DNA of 17,550 bases from NCBI GenBank assembly GCA_002449665.1, contig DJXH01000056.1:1-17550 (forward strand), given 5' to 3'. Shown here one piece after another: positions 8,101 to 15,155 of this stretch (positions within the stretch are counted from its first letter, which is position 1; each line of letters opens with the position of its first letter). Both the position numbers and the translations under genes were made by a program. The notes beneath the pieces were generated by a model. It saw only the letters and a list, made by a program, of their open reading frames with translations. It did no database searches and was not told where the DNA came from. This stretch comes from Bacteroidales bacterium UBA7009 (GTDB lineage Bacteria; Bacteroidota; Bacteroidia; Bacteroidales; Paludibacteraceae).

Positions 8101-11100
8101 GCGAGGTCAGTCCCTTACGCGCGCGAACATATATACAGATGCTATACCTTACGCCGACTCACGCGGACTGAACTGCGACTCGGTTGTCTTCTGGCTCGAC
8201 CTCCAAGTGAAAGAGCATTTCCTTGAGCCGCTTGACACCATCGTCTGCCGCGACTCGCTGCCCTTCATCTGGCGCGACCGTATGTTCTGGAAAGACACTC
8301 TTGTGGCTGATACCTTCGTCAACGAATTAGGCTGCGACAGCATATACAGCCTTAACCTGCTTATTGCCAAATGCTCCGAGCCTGACACTTTCTACCTCTG
8401 TCCCGACGGTATGGTAGAGGTACGCGGCAAAGAATATGATACCATTGGCAGATACTACGTGCAGGCAGGTCCCGACAGCATTTACCGCTTCCGTATCCTC
8501 AATGCCGACACCTTCCGCATACGCAAAGACACCACCATCTGCTCTTCTACAATGCCGTTGCGCTTGCAGAACTTGACTGTCTTTGCCGACCAACTCACTT
8601 TCGGCGGCAAGGTCAATGTCATAGACCAAAAACTGAAATCCGTTCACGGCTGCGACAGTACTATAGAATGGCACATAAAAGCCTATAAGTCAGATACTAC
8701 AGTCCGTCAGGTTTCTATCTGCAACGACGACAGTTATTTCTTCCGTCATCGCCTTATCAGTAACCCGGGTGTGTATTACGACACTCTCTTTAACATCAAC
8801 GGCTGCGATAGTGTTATCAAACTGATTCTCAATAAGCAGGAGACTGCTTTCGTGGACGAAAGCGTGAATATCATCATTGGCGGCTCCTATCTCTGGCGAG
8901 GCAAAGAGTACTACTATTCCGGCTCGTATTACGACACCTTAAGATATACATCTTCCGGCTGCGATAGTGTCGTCTATCGCCTTAATCTTACCGTGAGCGA
9001 TGGTTACTACAAGTACGACACCCTGCACATCTGCTCCAATAAGTTACCGTATATATGGTTCAACCGACCTATCACCGAAACGGGCAATTACGTTCAGCGT
9101 TATACCACAGTCAATGGTACCGACTCTATTTACAACCTGCGGCTTATAGTTGATTCCGCCGCATATACGACACGCACCTACCAACTGTGCAACAACGAGT
9201 ACTACGACTTCAACTCACGCACCATTACTGAGCCGGGCGTTTACCGAGACACTTTGCTCACCACTTGCGGCTGCGACAGTATAGTTACTCTCGTTGTTAA
9301 CAAAGCCCCCACAGCTTTCCGCGAAATAAAACTCCGTACCTGCGAGGGCGAACCGTATTTCTATAAGAACAAACGATACGATGCACCCTGTGTCTTCTAC
9401 GATACTCTGATAACTTCCTTCGGCTGCGACAGTATTGTGCGCTTCGTCTTGAACGCTTATCCTACCTACGCTACTGACCGCTACGACACCATCCGCGAGG
9501 GTGAGACCTATACCTTCGACGGTCAGACCATACATCTCCCTGGTACCTACTACCAGCGCGCCAAGACCTACGACACCGGCTGCGACAGTATCATACGTCT
9601 TCACCTCTATGTACATAGTGCAGCCTTCCACGAAGATACGATAACTATCTGCTATGGGGCTGACGGCTTCCCATACATCCATAACCGCAAAGAGTATCGC
9701 ACTTCCACTGTCATAAAAGACACTATGGTTACTGCGCAAGGCTACGACAGCATTGTATGGACTCACCTCGTGGTCTATCCGCGAGTACCCGAGACACGCG
9801 TTAAAGTAACGCTGTGCAACAACGACGTCTTCCAACTGCGCGGACAGAACATCACAATCCCGGGCAACTACTATGACACCCTCCAAGCCCACACCGGCTG
9901 CGACTCTGTTATCCACTATGTGGTCAATCGCGCACAGACATATTTCTTCCATCAAGAAGTGTCTTTCTGCGAGAACCGTGGCTACACCTGGCGCGGACAC
10001 CATGGCGACATTGTACTCAAACGCCCGGGTATATACTACGACAGCCTGCAGACACAAAGCGGCTGCGACTCCATATACGAACTGAATCTCGTTGCCAAAG
10101 GTGCGTATATGCTCGATACTACCATCCTGCTCTGCTACGATGAACTGCCGTATATGCACGAGGGCAGACTGTATTATACCTCCGAGACCTTTGAGGATGT
10201 CTTCCCCTCCCTTGTAACGGGCTGCGACAGCATAAGGATATTCAAGTATATTGTTACCAACAAGTGCTCCGAAGTTGGACACGTATATAAATGTACCGAT
10301 CAGCCGTATCACGTAGGTGCTGTCAATATAGACACCGTTGGTCTGTATCGCATTCCGCAGTGGACCAACACGGGGCTTGACTCGCTCTATCGCTTCCGTC
10401 TTGATACCGTTCAACCTACAGCAGAAGACATCTCTGCCGTTCTCTGCTATGGCGACTCGCTCTTCTTTGAGGGCAGGTACTACAAAACCGCCGGTCATTA
10501 CCCCGTGCGCCTTACCTCTCAATTCGGTTGCGACAGTGTCCGTACCCTCCATCTCACCACCACCACACCGCCTGAGTTGCGACAGTCACGTACCACTATT
10601 GCCGACTACGAACTGCCATACGCTTGGCGAGGCAATCTCTATTATGAAGCAGGTACATACGTAAGCAATGTATATAACGCCTCAACAAGTTGCGTTGATA
10701 CTGCCTACCAACTCTCGCTCTCTGTCCTCACTACCGCCTACGATACGCTGACATACAACATCTGTCGAGGTGATAGCGTTGCCTTTGCCGGAGAGTGGTA
10801 TAAGCAGAACACCGTTACGAGCGACACTCTGCCTTACCTCAAGTATGGTCGTAGTCAGGTTACTTTCTTTAACCTCACCGTTCAGGACTCCACTCACCTT
10901 GAGTCGCTCTATATGAAAGACGACTGCGCCGATGCCAATGAACTTGTGGCTGTACCCGTCTATTCGGGTGTACGCCCGCAGACCTACTCCTTGCAGTTCG
11001 TGGGCGAGAAAGCGCGACTTGAAGGCTTCAGCGACATAACCGAAGAGCCTTTCACGGGCGAGATACGCATACCTATGCCGCAGCAGAAGATGGACACCTA

Positions 11101-11680
11101 CGTTACTCCGGGCGAGTATCGTGTGCGCCTCACTCTGTCCAACGGCGTATGCGGTACGGTAGTGCAGGAGACCACCTTCACTATCAAGTACCCCTCGTGG
11201 ATAATGGAGCAGAACTGGGGCAATGTCATAGCGCTGCTTAATGATAAGTTCAACGGCGGCTATCGCTTCACCGGCTACAAGTGGTCAGTGCTCGGCAAGA
11301 AAAACATCGTCAGCACCCAGCCATACTTGCAGTCCGACTTCCTGCAAGCCGGTGATACGGTCATCGTCTCGCTTGCACGCGAAGGCGAAGGCTTTGTACC
11401 GTCCTGTCCGTTTATCGTCAAGCCATACGAAGGAGCAAGCCACGCTTATCCCATACTCGTTTATCCGACAGCCGCTCCGCGCCGCAATACGCTTGTTACG
11501 GTCAAGACTGAAAAGCAGGGAACGTGCTGCGTATATGACTATTCGGGGCATCTGATAAACACCGTCTCTATCGAGGGTGGCGAGCAGTCCTTCGCTCTCC
11601 CGCAGGTAAGCGGCTGCTATCTGCTCGTGTTCCGTATGAACGGCGGTGAGGTTAGTTCCGAGCGTGTGATAGTATATTAA
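5186..11680 (+). CDS. Giant secreted tandem-repeat surface protein with T9SS-type C-terminal sorting domain
   Basis: 2,164 residues. The start is set at the ATG at 5186 because it begins a clear signal peptide (residues 1-26, cleavage after SLSA before Q27). The GTG at 5105 would lie inside the previous gene. From residue 40 to about 1912 there are about 36 tandem repeats of roughly 52 residues with the pattern C-x-(G/N)-(D/E) ... WRG ... GVYYDTL ... GCDSI ... L-x-L-x-V. Asp-Ser of the GCDS motif is kept in 34 of 36 and the full GCDS in 24. A non-repeat region follows (from KDDC, base 10917), then residues 2088-2164 resemble a type A T9SS sorting domain: YPILVYP, CCVYDYSGHLINTV and a terminal VSSERVIVY. 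It is therefore probably exported by T9SS and displayed on the surface, perhaps as an adhesin. I recall similar GCDSIVTL repeats in other Bacteroidota surface proteins but know no function. The frame is intact throughout. Confidence 0.88.
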   Translation: MKTTIPTYSKVIATVCLLLCAFSLSAQKLTVQSREFLTLCQNQKIEYKGIKITSPGTYYDTLYSSKGVRDSLVQIVVNIAPSYLIETHASIRTGETYRWLHNGETYSKAGIYYDNQQTSLGCDSVFCLVLEWKVDYYGRLDTTICESELPFTWHGRRYYSAAKDTVLTHSSKADSLFVLDLKIDTRKITEQTLWLCGDEEFIYNDVSYKSGIIADTFLTTYGCDSINRIYLNRAPVYLFSDTVNLYDLTADTWRGQTITKAGVYTDPHTSQYGCDSTYQLVVYNYPSYYMDTTVAVCHNEIPYLWRGKKLYEAGVYEDKFKTVSGKDSIYRIDFKVNTVAREERYIELCEGDYYDFRGRRITEKGVYIDTLFSNKGCDSIVTLVVNRVSNYVVPTYVEMCDGDFYDFHGRKITENGVYYDTIRNISGCDSIEKLIINFYDIPYTYEQAIVCPGDEYQYRGKLLSEQGVYIDTLLNYRGCDSIHTLVLNVGNAYLFHDTLHKATEDTVYWHGQKIVAAGTYYDRLTSTTGCDSVWQLEAYTHASYHFQDIATICEKEQYYEWQNGRYAETGVYTVQYRTIYGTDSIYTLDLTVNPTVRENAYYYICRGDKMTYKGRVIDSPVTFEDSLLTSTGCDSIVTVIVNETPSYFFEADEYMHAGGTFVWHDTTLTEAGVYYDSLTTYLGCDSIFKLTLHTNPVYYFVKDTAICANDLPYDLNGHRLIYSEGTYYDSLTTFVGVDSVYRLNLIVWDSPLIEKQLWGCSGEGIQYRDTVFYEPTVYYDSLLTYHGCDSVIKVVTNFTPRFVIHQHKHICEGDEYVWRDRTCDRTGVYTDSLTTEHGCDSIYVLHMTVHRSTLDTTQAVICEAQAPYKWRGHNYYETGIYTDSLLSPYGCDSVFRLDLTVNKNFLQVEYHDICEGDFIVVSGDTVTESGIFDKTYYTADGCDSIYRTIITVKATDTIKQTRTICANDTFLWRGQSLTRANIYTDAIPYADSRGLNCDSVVFWLDLQVKEHFLEPLDTIVCRDSLPFIWRDRMFWKDTLVADTFVNELGCDSIYSLNLLIAKCSEPDTFYLCPDGMVEVRGKEYDTIGRYYVQAGPDSIYRFRILNADTFRIRKDTTICSSTMPLRLQNLTVFADQLTFGGKVNVIDQKLKSVHGCDSTIEWHIKAYKSDTTVRQVSICNDDSYFFRHRLISNPGVYYDTLFNINGCDSVIKLILNKQETAFVDESVNIIIGGSYLWRGKEYYYSGSYYDTLRYTSSGCDSVVYRLNLTVSDGYYKYDTLHICSNKLPYIWFNRPITETGNYVQRYTTVNGTDSIYNLRLIVDSAAYTTRTYQLCNNEYYDFNSRTITEPGVYRDTLLTTCGCDSIVTLVVNKAPTAFREIKLRTCEGEPYFYKNKRYDAPCVFYDTLITSFGCDSIVRFVLNAYPTYATDRYDTIREGETYTFDGQTIHLPGTYYQRAKTYDTGCDSIIRLHLYVHSAAFHEDTITICYGADGFPYIHNRKEYRTSTVIKDTMVTAQGYDSIVWTHLVVYPRVPETRVKVTLCNNDVFQLRGQNITIPGNYYDTLQAHTGCDSVIHYVVNRAQTYFFHQEVSFCENRGYTWRGHHGDIVLKRPGIYYDSLQTQSGCDSIYELNLVAKGAYMLDTTILLCYDELPYMHEGRLYYTSETFEDVFPSLVTGCDSIRIFKYIVTNKCSEVGHVYKCTDQPYHVGAVNIDTVGLYRIPQWTNTGLDSLYRFRLDTVQPTAEDISAVLCYGDSLFFEGRYYKTAGHYPVRLTSQFGCDSVRTLHLTTTTPPELRQSRTTIADYELPYAWRGNLYYEAGTYVSNVYNASTSCVDTAYQLSLSVLTTAYDTLTYNICRGDSVAFAGEWYKQNTVTSDTLPYLKYGRSQVTFFNLTVQDSTHLESLYMKDDCADANELVAVPVYSGVRPQTYSLQFVGEKARLEGFSDITEEPFTGEIRIPMPQQKMDTYVTPGEYRVRLTLSNGVCGTVVQETTFTIKYPSWIMEQNWGNVIALLNDKFNGGYRFTGYKWSVLGKKNIVSTQPYLQSDFLQAGDTVIVSLAREGEGFVPSCPFIVKPYEGASHAYPILVYPTAAPRRNTLVTVKTEKQGTCCVYDYSGHLINTVSIEGGEQSFALPQVSGCYLLVFRMNGGEVSSERVIVY
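5303..10923 (+). repeat. Array of ~36 coding repeats (~156 bp each)
   Basis: In-frame repeats encoding about 52 residues each inside the giant protein. At DNA level the most constant stretch is GGCTGCGACAGTATA and close variants, coding GCDSI. The units have diverged strongly in sequence, which argues for old duplication and selection on structure rather than recent slippage. Unit length is mostly 50-53 residues; units 19, 22, 29 and 31 are longer. Units 20-21 and 32-33 form a related two-unit block. Confidence 0.88.
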
Positions 11681-11706
11681 AGTAAGGCATATAAAACGCT
11701 GAATAT

Positions 11707-12018
11707 ATGAAAATTCCGACCAAAGAAGAGATAATTGCGTATTTCCGCAATTTTCGCTTGAAGACCAAGTATATAGTCGTGCTTGCCTGCTTTTTCGTGC
11801 TGTTCTGTTTTATAGGAGAGCAGAATATCTTTGCCACCATCAAGCGCAGTCGTACTATACGCCGCACGCAGAAACAACTTATGCTCAAACGCGAGCAGAT
11901 AGAGCAGTGTAAGCGCGATATACGTATGCTTGAAAACACCGACTCGCTTGAGCAGATTGCGCGCGAACGCTACTATATGCACGCCGACAGCGAAGATGTC
12001 TATCTTGTAGCAGATTAG
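11707..12018 (+). CDS. Septum formation initiator (DivIC/FtsB-like) protein
   Basis: A 103-residue single-pass membrane protein. It has a short cytoplasmic N-terminus, a hydrophobic segment at about residues 21-37 (KYIVVLACFFVLFCFIG), a basic coiled-coil region (about 45-76) and a conserved tail, LEQIARERYYMHADSEDVYLV. This layout is that of the DivIC/FtsB family (PF04977), which links FtsL and FtsQ in the divisome. It lies 26 bases after the giant gene, and I see no clear promoter in the gap. ruvC follows after 5 bases, so the two are likely co-transcribed. The family call is firm; which FtsB/DivIC name applies is not decided by sequence alone. Confidence 0.85.
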   Translation: MKIPTKEEIIAYFRNFRLKTKYIVVLACFFVLFCFIGEQNIFATIKRSRTIRRTQKQLMLKREQIEQCKRDIRMLENTDSLEQIARERYYMHADSEDVYLVAD

Positions 12019-12023
12019 TTGAT

Positions 12024-12647
12024 ATGCAGGACTCGCTTGTCAGACATCACCGCATACTCGGTATCGACCCGGGAACGTTGCTTATGGGCTATTCGCTATT
12101 GGAAGTGAACGGGCAGAAGGCGGTGCCTGTAGTGTTCGATTGTCTTGATGTGAGAAAGTTTGACGGTCAGTATGCACGCTTGCAGCAGGAGTTCTTCTTC
12201 TTGCAGCGGTTTATAGACGAGCATCAGCCTTCTTGCCTTGCTATCGAGACACAGTTCGTGGACAAGAACCCGCAGACGATGATTAAGATTGTGCATGCCC
12301 AAGGGGTTGCTATTGCGGCGGCACTAAGCAGGGACGTACCAGTCTATGAGTACTCGCCGATGAAGATAAAAATGGCTATTACCGGCAACGGCCACTCCAC
12401 CAAGCAGCAGGTGGCGGATATGCTTCAGCGTTTTATGCATATACCGCAAGATGAGATGCCCAAAAAACTCGATGCCACCGATGCTCTCGCTATCGCCTAT
12501 TGCCATTTTCTGCAACTCGGTCTGCCGGTGCTTGCGGACGGCGGAGCGAAAAACTGGACGCAGTATGCCAAGCAAAAAGGACTGACATCTGCGGGCAACA
12601 CCACACCCAACCAAAAACTCCTTGCCGCCCTCGCAGGAAAAAAGTAG
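12024..12647 (+). CDS. ruvC: Holliday junction resolvase RuvC
   Basis: Endonuclease that cuts Holliday junctions symmetrically during recombinational repair, working with RuvAB. The RNase H-like fold and four acidic catalytic residues are visible: D15 in ILGIDPGT, E75 in LAIETQFV, and D150 and D153 in KLDATDALAIAYCH. Family stretches KNPQTMIKIVHAQGVAIAAA and ITGNGHSTKQQVADML are present. At 207 residues it is slightly longer than E. coli RuvC (173), with an extra C-terminal tail rich in Lys, Asn and Ala. The start ATG at 12024 lies 5 bases after the divIC-like stop. ruvA and ruvB are not in the window. Confidence 0.95.
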   Translation: MQDSLVRHHRILGIDPGTLLMGYSLLEVNGQKAVPVVFDCLDVRKFDGQYARLQQEFFFLQRFIDEHQPSCLAIETQFVDKNPQTMIKIVHAQGVAIAAALSRDVPVYEYSPMKIKMAITGNGHSTKQQVADMLQRFMHIPQDEMPKKLDATDALAIAYCHFLQLGLPVLADGGAKNWTQYAKQKGLTSAGNTTPNQKLLAALAGKK

Positions 12648-12685
12648 CAGCAGAGCGAATTTTTATAAAATTGAACGTTTCTTTT

Positions 12686-12716
12686 TTTGAAAGAACAAAA
12701 AAACTCCGTACCTTTG
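12686..12716 (+). promoter_or_regulatory. Bacteroidota-type promoter of the ferredoxin gene
   Basis: TTTG at 12686-12689, a 19-base spacer and TACCTTTG at 12709-12716 fit the consensus. Transcription should start near 12722, leaving a leader of about 38 A/T-rich bases without a Shine-Dalgarno site. Confidence 0.82.
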
Positions 12717-12760
12717 CGGCATAAAACTATACTAATACTATTCAATAAATTTTTATTACT

Positions 12761-12925
12761 ATGGCTTACAAAATTTCTACCGACTGCATTGCATGCGGTA
12801 CTTGTAAAGACGAATGCCCGATGGGCGCAATCTCCGAAGGTGATATCTATAAGATTGATCCCGATATGTGCACAGAGTGCGGTACTTGCGCTGATGCATG
12901 CCCCAGCGGTGCTATTTCGCTTTAA
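12761..12925 (+). CDS. 2[4Fe-4S] ferredoxin, 54 residues
   Basis: A small clostridial-type electron carrier. Two CxxCxxCxxxCP clusters are complete: C9, C12, C15, C19 with P20, and C37, C40, C43, C47 with P48. The sequence opens MAYKISTDCIACGTC and ends CPSGAISL. Such ferredoxins serve pyruvate:ferredoxin oxidoreductase, hydrogenases or Rnf in anaerobes, so the gene suggests anaerobic metabolism. It has its own strong promoter upstream and a hairpin terminator downstream, so it is probably a single-gene, highly expressed unit. The start is the first ATG after the promoter, and no other in-frame start fits. The cluster type is certain; the partner enzyme is unknown. Confidence 0.95.
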   Translation: MAYKISTDCIACGTCKDECPMGAISEGDIYKIDPDMCTECGTCADACPSGAISL

Positions 12926-12969
12926 GAGATTAACGATACTTCCTTTGTTGTAAGGAAATACCATTAACC

Positions 12970-13007
12970 AAATACGATGCTGACTAATCTTAATCAGCAT
13001 CGTATTT
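12970..13007. terminator. Hairpin terminator between convergent ferredoxin and peptidase genes
   Basis: AAATACGATGCTGA and TCAGCATCGTATTT form a perfect 14-bp stem around a 10-base loop. On the plus strand it is followed by TT, giving a short T-run, so it should end ferredoxin transcription. The symmetric stem may also stop the convergent peptidase transcript. Confidence 0.88.
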
Positions 13008-13012
13008 TTCAT

Positions 13013-13048
13013 AACCTACGTAAACTACGCCAACTACGTAAACTACGT
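13013..13048. repeat. 9-bp tandem repeat next to the peptidase stop
   Basis: Four consecutive 9-mers: AACCTACGT, AAACTACGC, CAACTACGT, AAACTACGT. The array fills the space between the hairpin terminator and the stop codon of the minus-strand peptidase (13054-13056), so it would form that gene's 3' untranslated region. Confidence 0.88.
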
Positions 13049-13053
13049 GAAAC

Positions 13054-15144
13054 TTATTTCAGCCAACGGTCGAGCCACTCGAAGAAAGTGCGTTGCCATA
13101 GTATGCCGTTCTGCGGATGTAGTACCCAGTGGTTCTCGTCGGGGAAGATAAGCAGTTCGGCAGGCACTCCGCGCATCTTGGCGGCATCAAAGGCTGCCAT
13201 TGCCTGATTGGCAAGTATGCGGTAGTCCTTCTCGCCGTGGATGCAGAGTATGGGCGTGTCCCATTTGTGTACGAACTTATGCGGCGAGTTGGCAAAGGTG
13301 CGCTGTGCCGTGGCGTTGTCTTTCTCCCAGTAGGCTCCGCCCATATCCCAAGAAGCGAACCATTTCTCCTCTGTTTCCAGATATTGCATCTCAAGGTTGA
13401 AGATGCCGTCGTGTGCTATGAATGCCTTAAAGCGGTGGTCGTGGTGTCCTGCTATCCAATATACGCTAAATCCGCCGAAAGAAGCGCCTACGCAGCCGAG
13501 ACGGTCTTTGTCTATCTGCGGAATGTTGGTAGCGGCTTCGTCTATGGCGGTGAAATAGTCTTGCATACATTGTCCGCCGTAGTCGCCGCTTATCTGCTCG
13601 TTCCATTCCTTGCCGAAGCCGGGCAGACCGCGGCGGTTGGGGGCAACGATGATGTAGTCGTTAGCCGACATCATCATAAAGTTCCAGCGGAACGACCAGA
13701 ACTGGCTGACGGGACTTTGCGGACCGCCCTCGCAGTAGAGCAGGGCAGGGTATTTCTTGTTCGGGTCGAACTTAGGCGGATAGATTATCCAAGTGAGCAT
13801 CTGCTTGCCGTCGGTAGTAGTCTGCCATCTCGGCTCCACGCGCCCCATCTCTATCTGGCTGTAAATATTGTCGTTCTCGCGTGTGAGTTGTGTCAGACTG
13901 TTGTCTGCAAGCGAGAGTTTGTATATCTCGTTGGCTTCTCTCATAGAGTGGCGCAGCAGATAGACTTCATTCCAGCCCATATCGCCGAGAGCGTAGTCGT
14001 ATTGTCCTTCCGTGAGGCGTGTTATCTTGCCGTCAAGTGTAACGCTGTATAGGTGAACGGTGGCTTGTTTGCAGGCGGTGAAGACTAATGTGCTGTCGTC
14101 TGCCCAAGCATATTCGTCCACGTGGTCGTCAAGCGAGCGGCTCAGGAAACGTCTTTCGCCGGTCTTGGTGTTCTCTACCATAAGGCGGTTCTCGTCGCTC
14201 TCATATCCGTCTCTTTCCATCGACAGCCACGCTATCCATTCGCCGCTAAGCGAGTAGGCGGGATTGATGTCATATCCGCCGTTGCCTTCTGTGAGGTTGC
14301 GCTCCTTGCCTGTGGTGAGGTCTGTGAGGTAGATGTCGCTGTTGGTGGATACGGCATAGTCCAAGCCGGTTTTCTTGCGGCAAGTGTAGGCAATCTCTTC
14401 GTTGTTAGGGTTCCACGCTAATTGCTCCACGCCGCCAAAGGGCTTCATCGGACTTTCAAAGGCGGTGCCTTCAAGCAGGTTTTTGCCTTCGCCTAATTTG
14501 GCTGACTTGATGCTGATACCCTCGCCGCGATAGGTGATGTCAAGTTGGCATACAAAAGGTTGCGGTGCCGTCTCGGTCCATTCGTCCCAGTGTTTATACA
14601 TCAGGTCTTCGTGTACGTGTCCCGTGGCAAGCGGCAGGTCGGGGTATTTGTCGGCGGTCGTTTGGACGGTCTTCACTTGCTTTATAATCACCACTTTGTC
14701 TCTCATCGGCGAGAGCAGGAACCCTTCCGTTTCATCGCTGCCTTCCACTTCTGTGTCTTTGCCGTCCTGGCGGAGGTAGAGTTTGCCTCCTTTGAGGTAG
14801 GCAAGTACGCCGCTGTTGCCGAACCAAGCAGGGTCGCTGCCTGTAAACTCGTCTATAACGCGCATATTTTCAACCGGATTGCATATTCTTATCCACGTGG
14901 TCGAGCGGTTTTCCCGGACGCTGTAGTAACTCACGGTATAGGCTAAAAGTCCTGTTTCGAGGTCTGTTTTTACGCTGCCTATACGTCCCATTGCCCACAG
15001 GGCTTCGGGTGTAAGCCTGCCGCCTTCTATCGTAATCTGCGGCTTGGTGATTGGGGGCAGTTGGGTGTCATCTGCATTCTGCTTACAGCAAGAGGCAGTA
15101 AGAAAGGCTAATGATGCCATAAGAAAAAAATGTTGTAGTTTCAT
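13054..15144 (-). CDS. S9-family serine peptidase (dipeptidyl-peptidase-like), probable lipoprotein
   Basis: A 696-residue exported peptidase of the prolyl oligopeptidase family. Residues 1-18 are a signal sequence ending LTASC, so C19 is a likely, though not textbook, lipobox cysteine. Residues ~40-440 are WD/beta-propeller-like repeats (e.g. DINPAYSLSGEWIAWLSMERDG), and ~445-696 form the alpha/beta hydrolase domain. The catalytic triad is visible: S555 in GASFGGFS, D640 in HGEKDYR and H672 in ENHWV. The length, together with the RRGLPGFGKEWN and DYGGQ stretches, recalls DPP5/acylaminoacyl-peptidase types of Bacteroidales, which release dipeptides for peptide nutrition. Exact specificity is not readable. 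It starts 11 bases after the AraC-family gene and is probably transcribed with it. Confidence 0.92.
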   Translation of the reverse strand: MKLQHFFLMASLAFLTASCCKQNADDTQLPPITKPQITIEGGRLTPEALWAMGRIGSVKTDLETGLLAYTVSYYSVRENRSTTWIRICNPVENMRVIDEFTGSDPAWFGNSGVLAYLKGGKLYLRQDGKDTEVEGSDETEGFLLSPMRDKVVIIKQVKTVQTTADKYPDLPLATGHVHEDLMYKHWDEWTETAPQPFVCQLDITYRGEGISIKSAKLGEGKNLLEGTAFESPMKPFGGVEQLAWNPNNEEIAYTCRKKTGLDYAVSTNSDIYLTDLTTGKERNLTEGNGGYDINPAYSLSGEWIAWLSMERDGYESDENRLMVENTKTGERRFLSRSLDDHVDEYAWADDSTLVFTACKQATVHLYSVTLDGKITRLTEGQYDYALGDMGWNEVYLLRHSMREANEIYKLSLADNSLTQLTRENDNIYSQIEMGRVEPRWQTTTDGKQMLTWIIYPPKFDPNKKYPALLYCEGGPQSPVSQFWSFRWNFMMMSANDYIIVAPNRRGLPGFGKEWNEQISGDYGGQCMQDYFTAIDEAATNIPQIDKDRLGCVGASFGGFSVYWIAGHHDHRFKAFIAHDGIFNLEMQYLETEEKWFASWDMGGAYWEKDNATAQRTFANSPHKFVHKWDTPILCIHGEKDYRILANQAMAAFDAAKMRGVPAELLIFPDENHWVLHPQNGILWQRTFFEWLDRWLK

Positions 15145-15155
15145 ATTTTAGTGTT

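Noticed and set aside
9215..10552. 445-codon open frame antisense to the giant repeat gene
   Set aside because: Its repetitive sequence (NTVAA-like motifs) is the reverse-strand image of the GCDS repeats; several antisense frames across the array show the same pattern.
5303..10923. Regularly spaced repeats considered as a CRISPR-like array
   Set aside because: The repeats are in frame, about 156 bp long, strongly diverged at DNA level and conserved as protein motifs, so they are coding repeats.
13129..14052. 307-codon open frame antisense to the S9 peptidase
   Set aside because: The minus-strand frame has a complete catalytic triad and signal sequence; the plus-strand frame has no recognisable domain.
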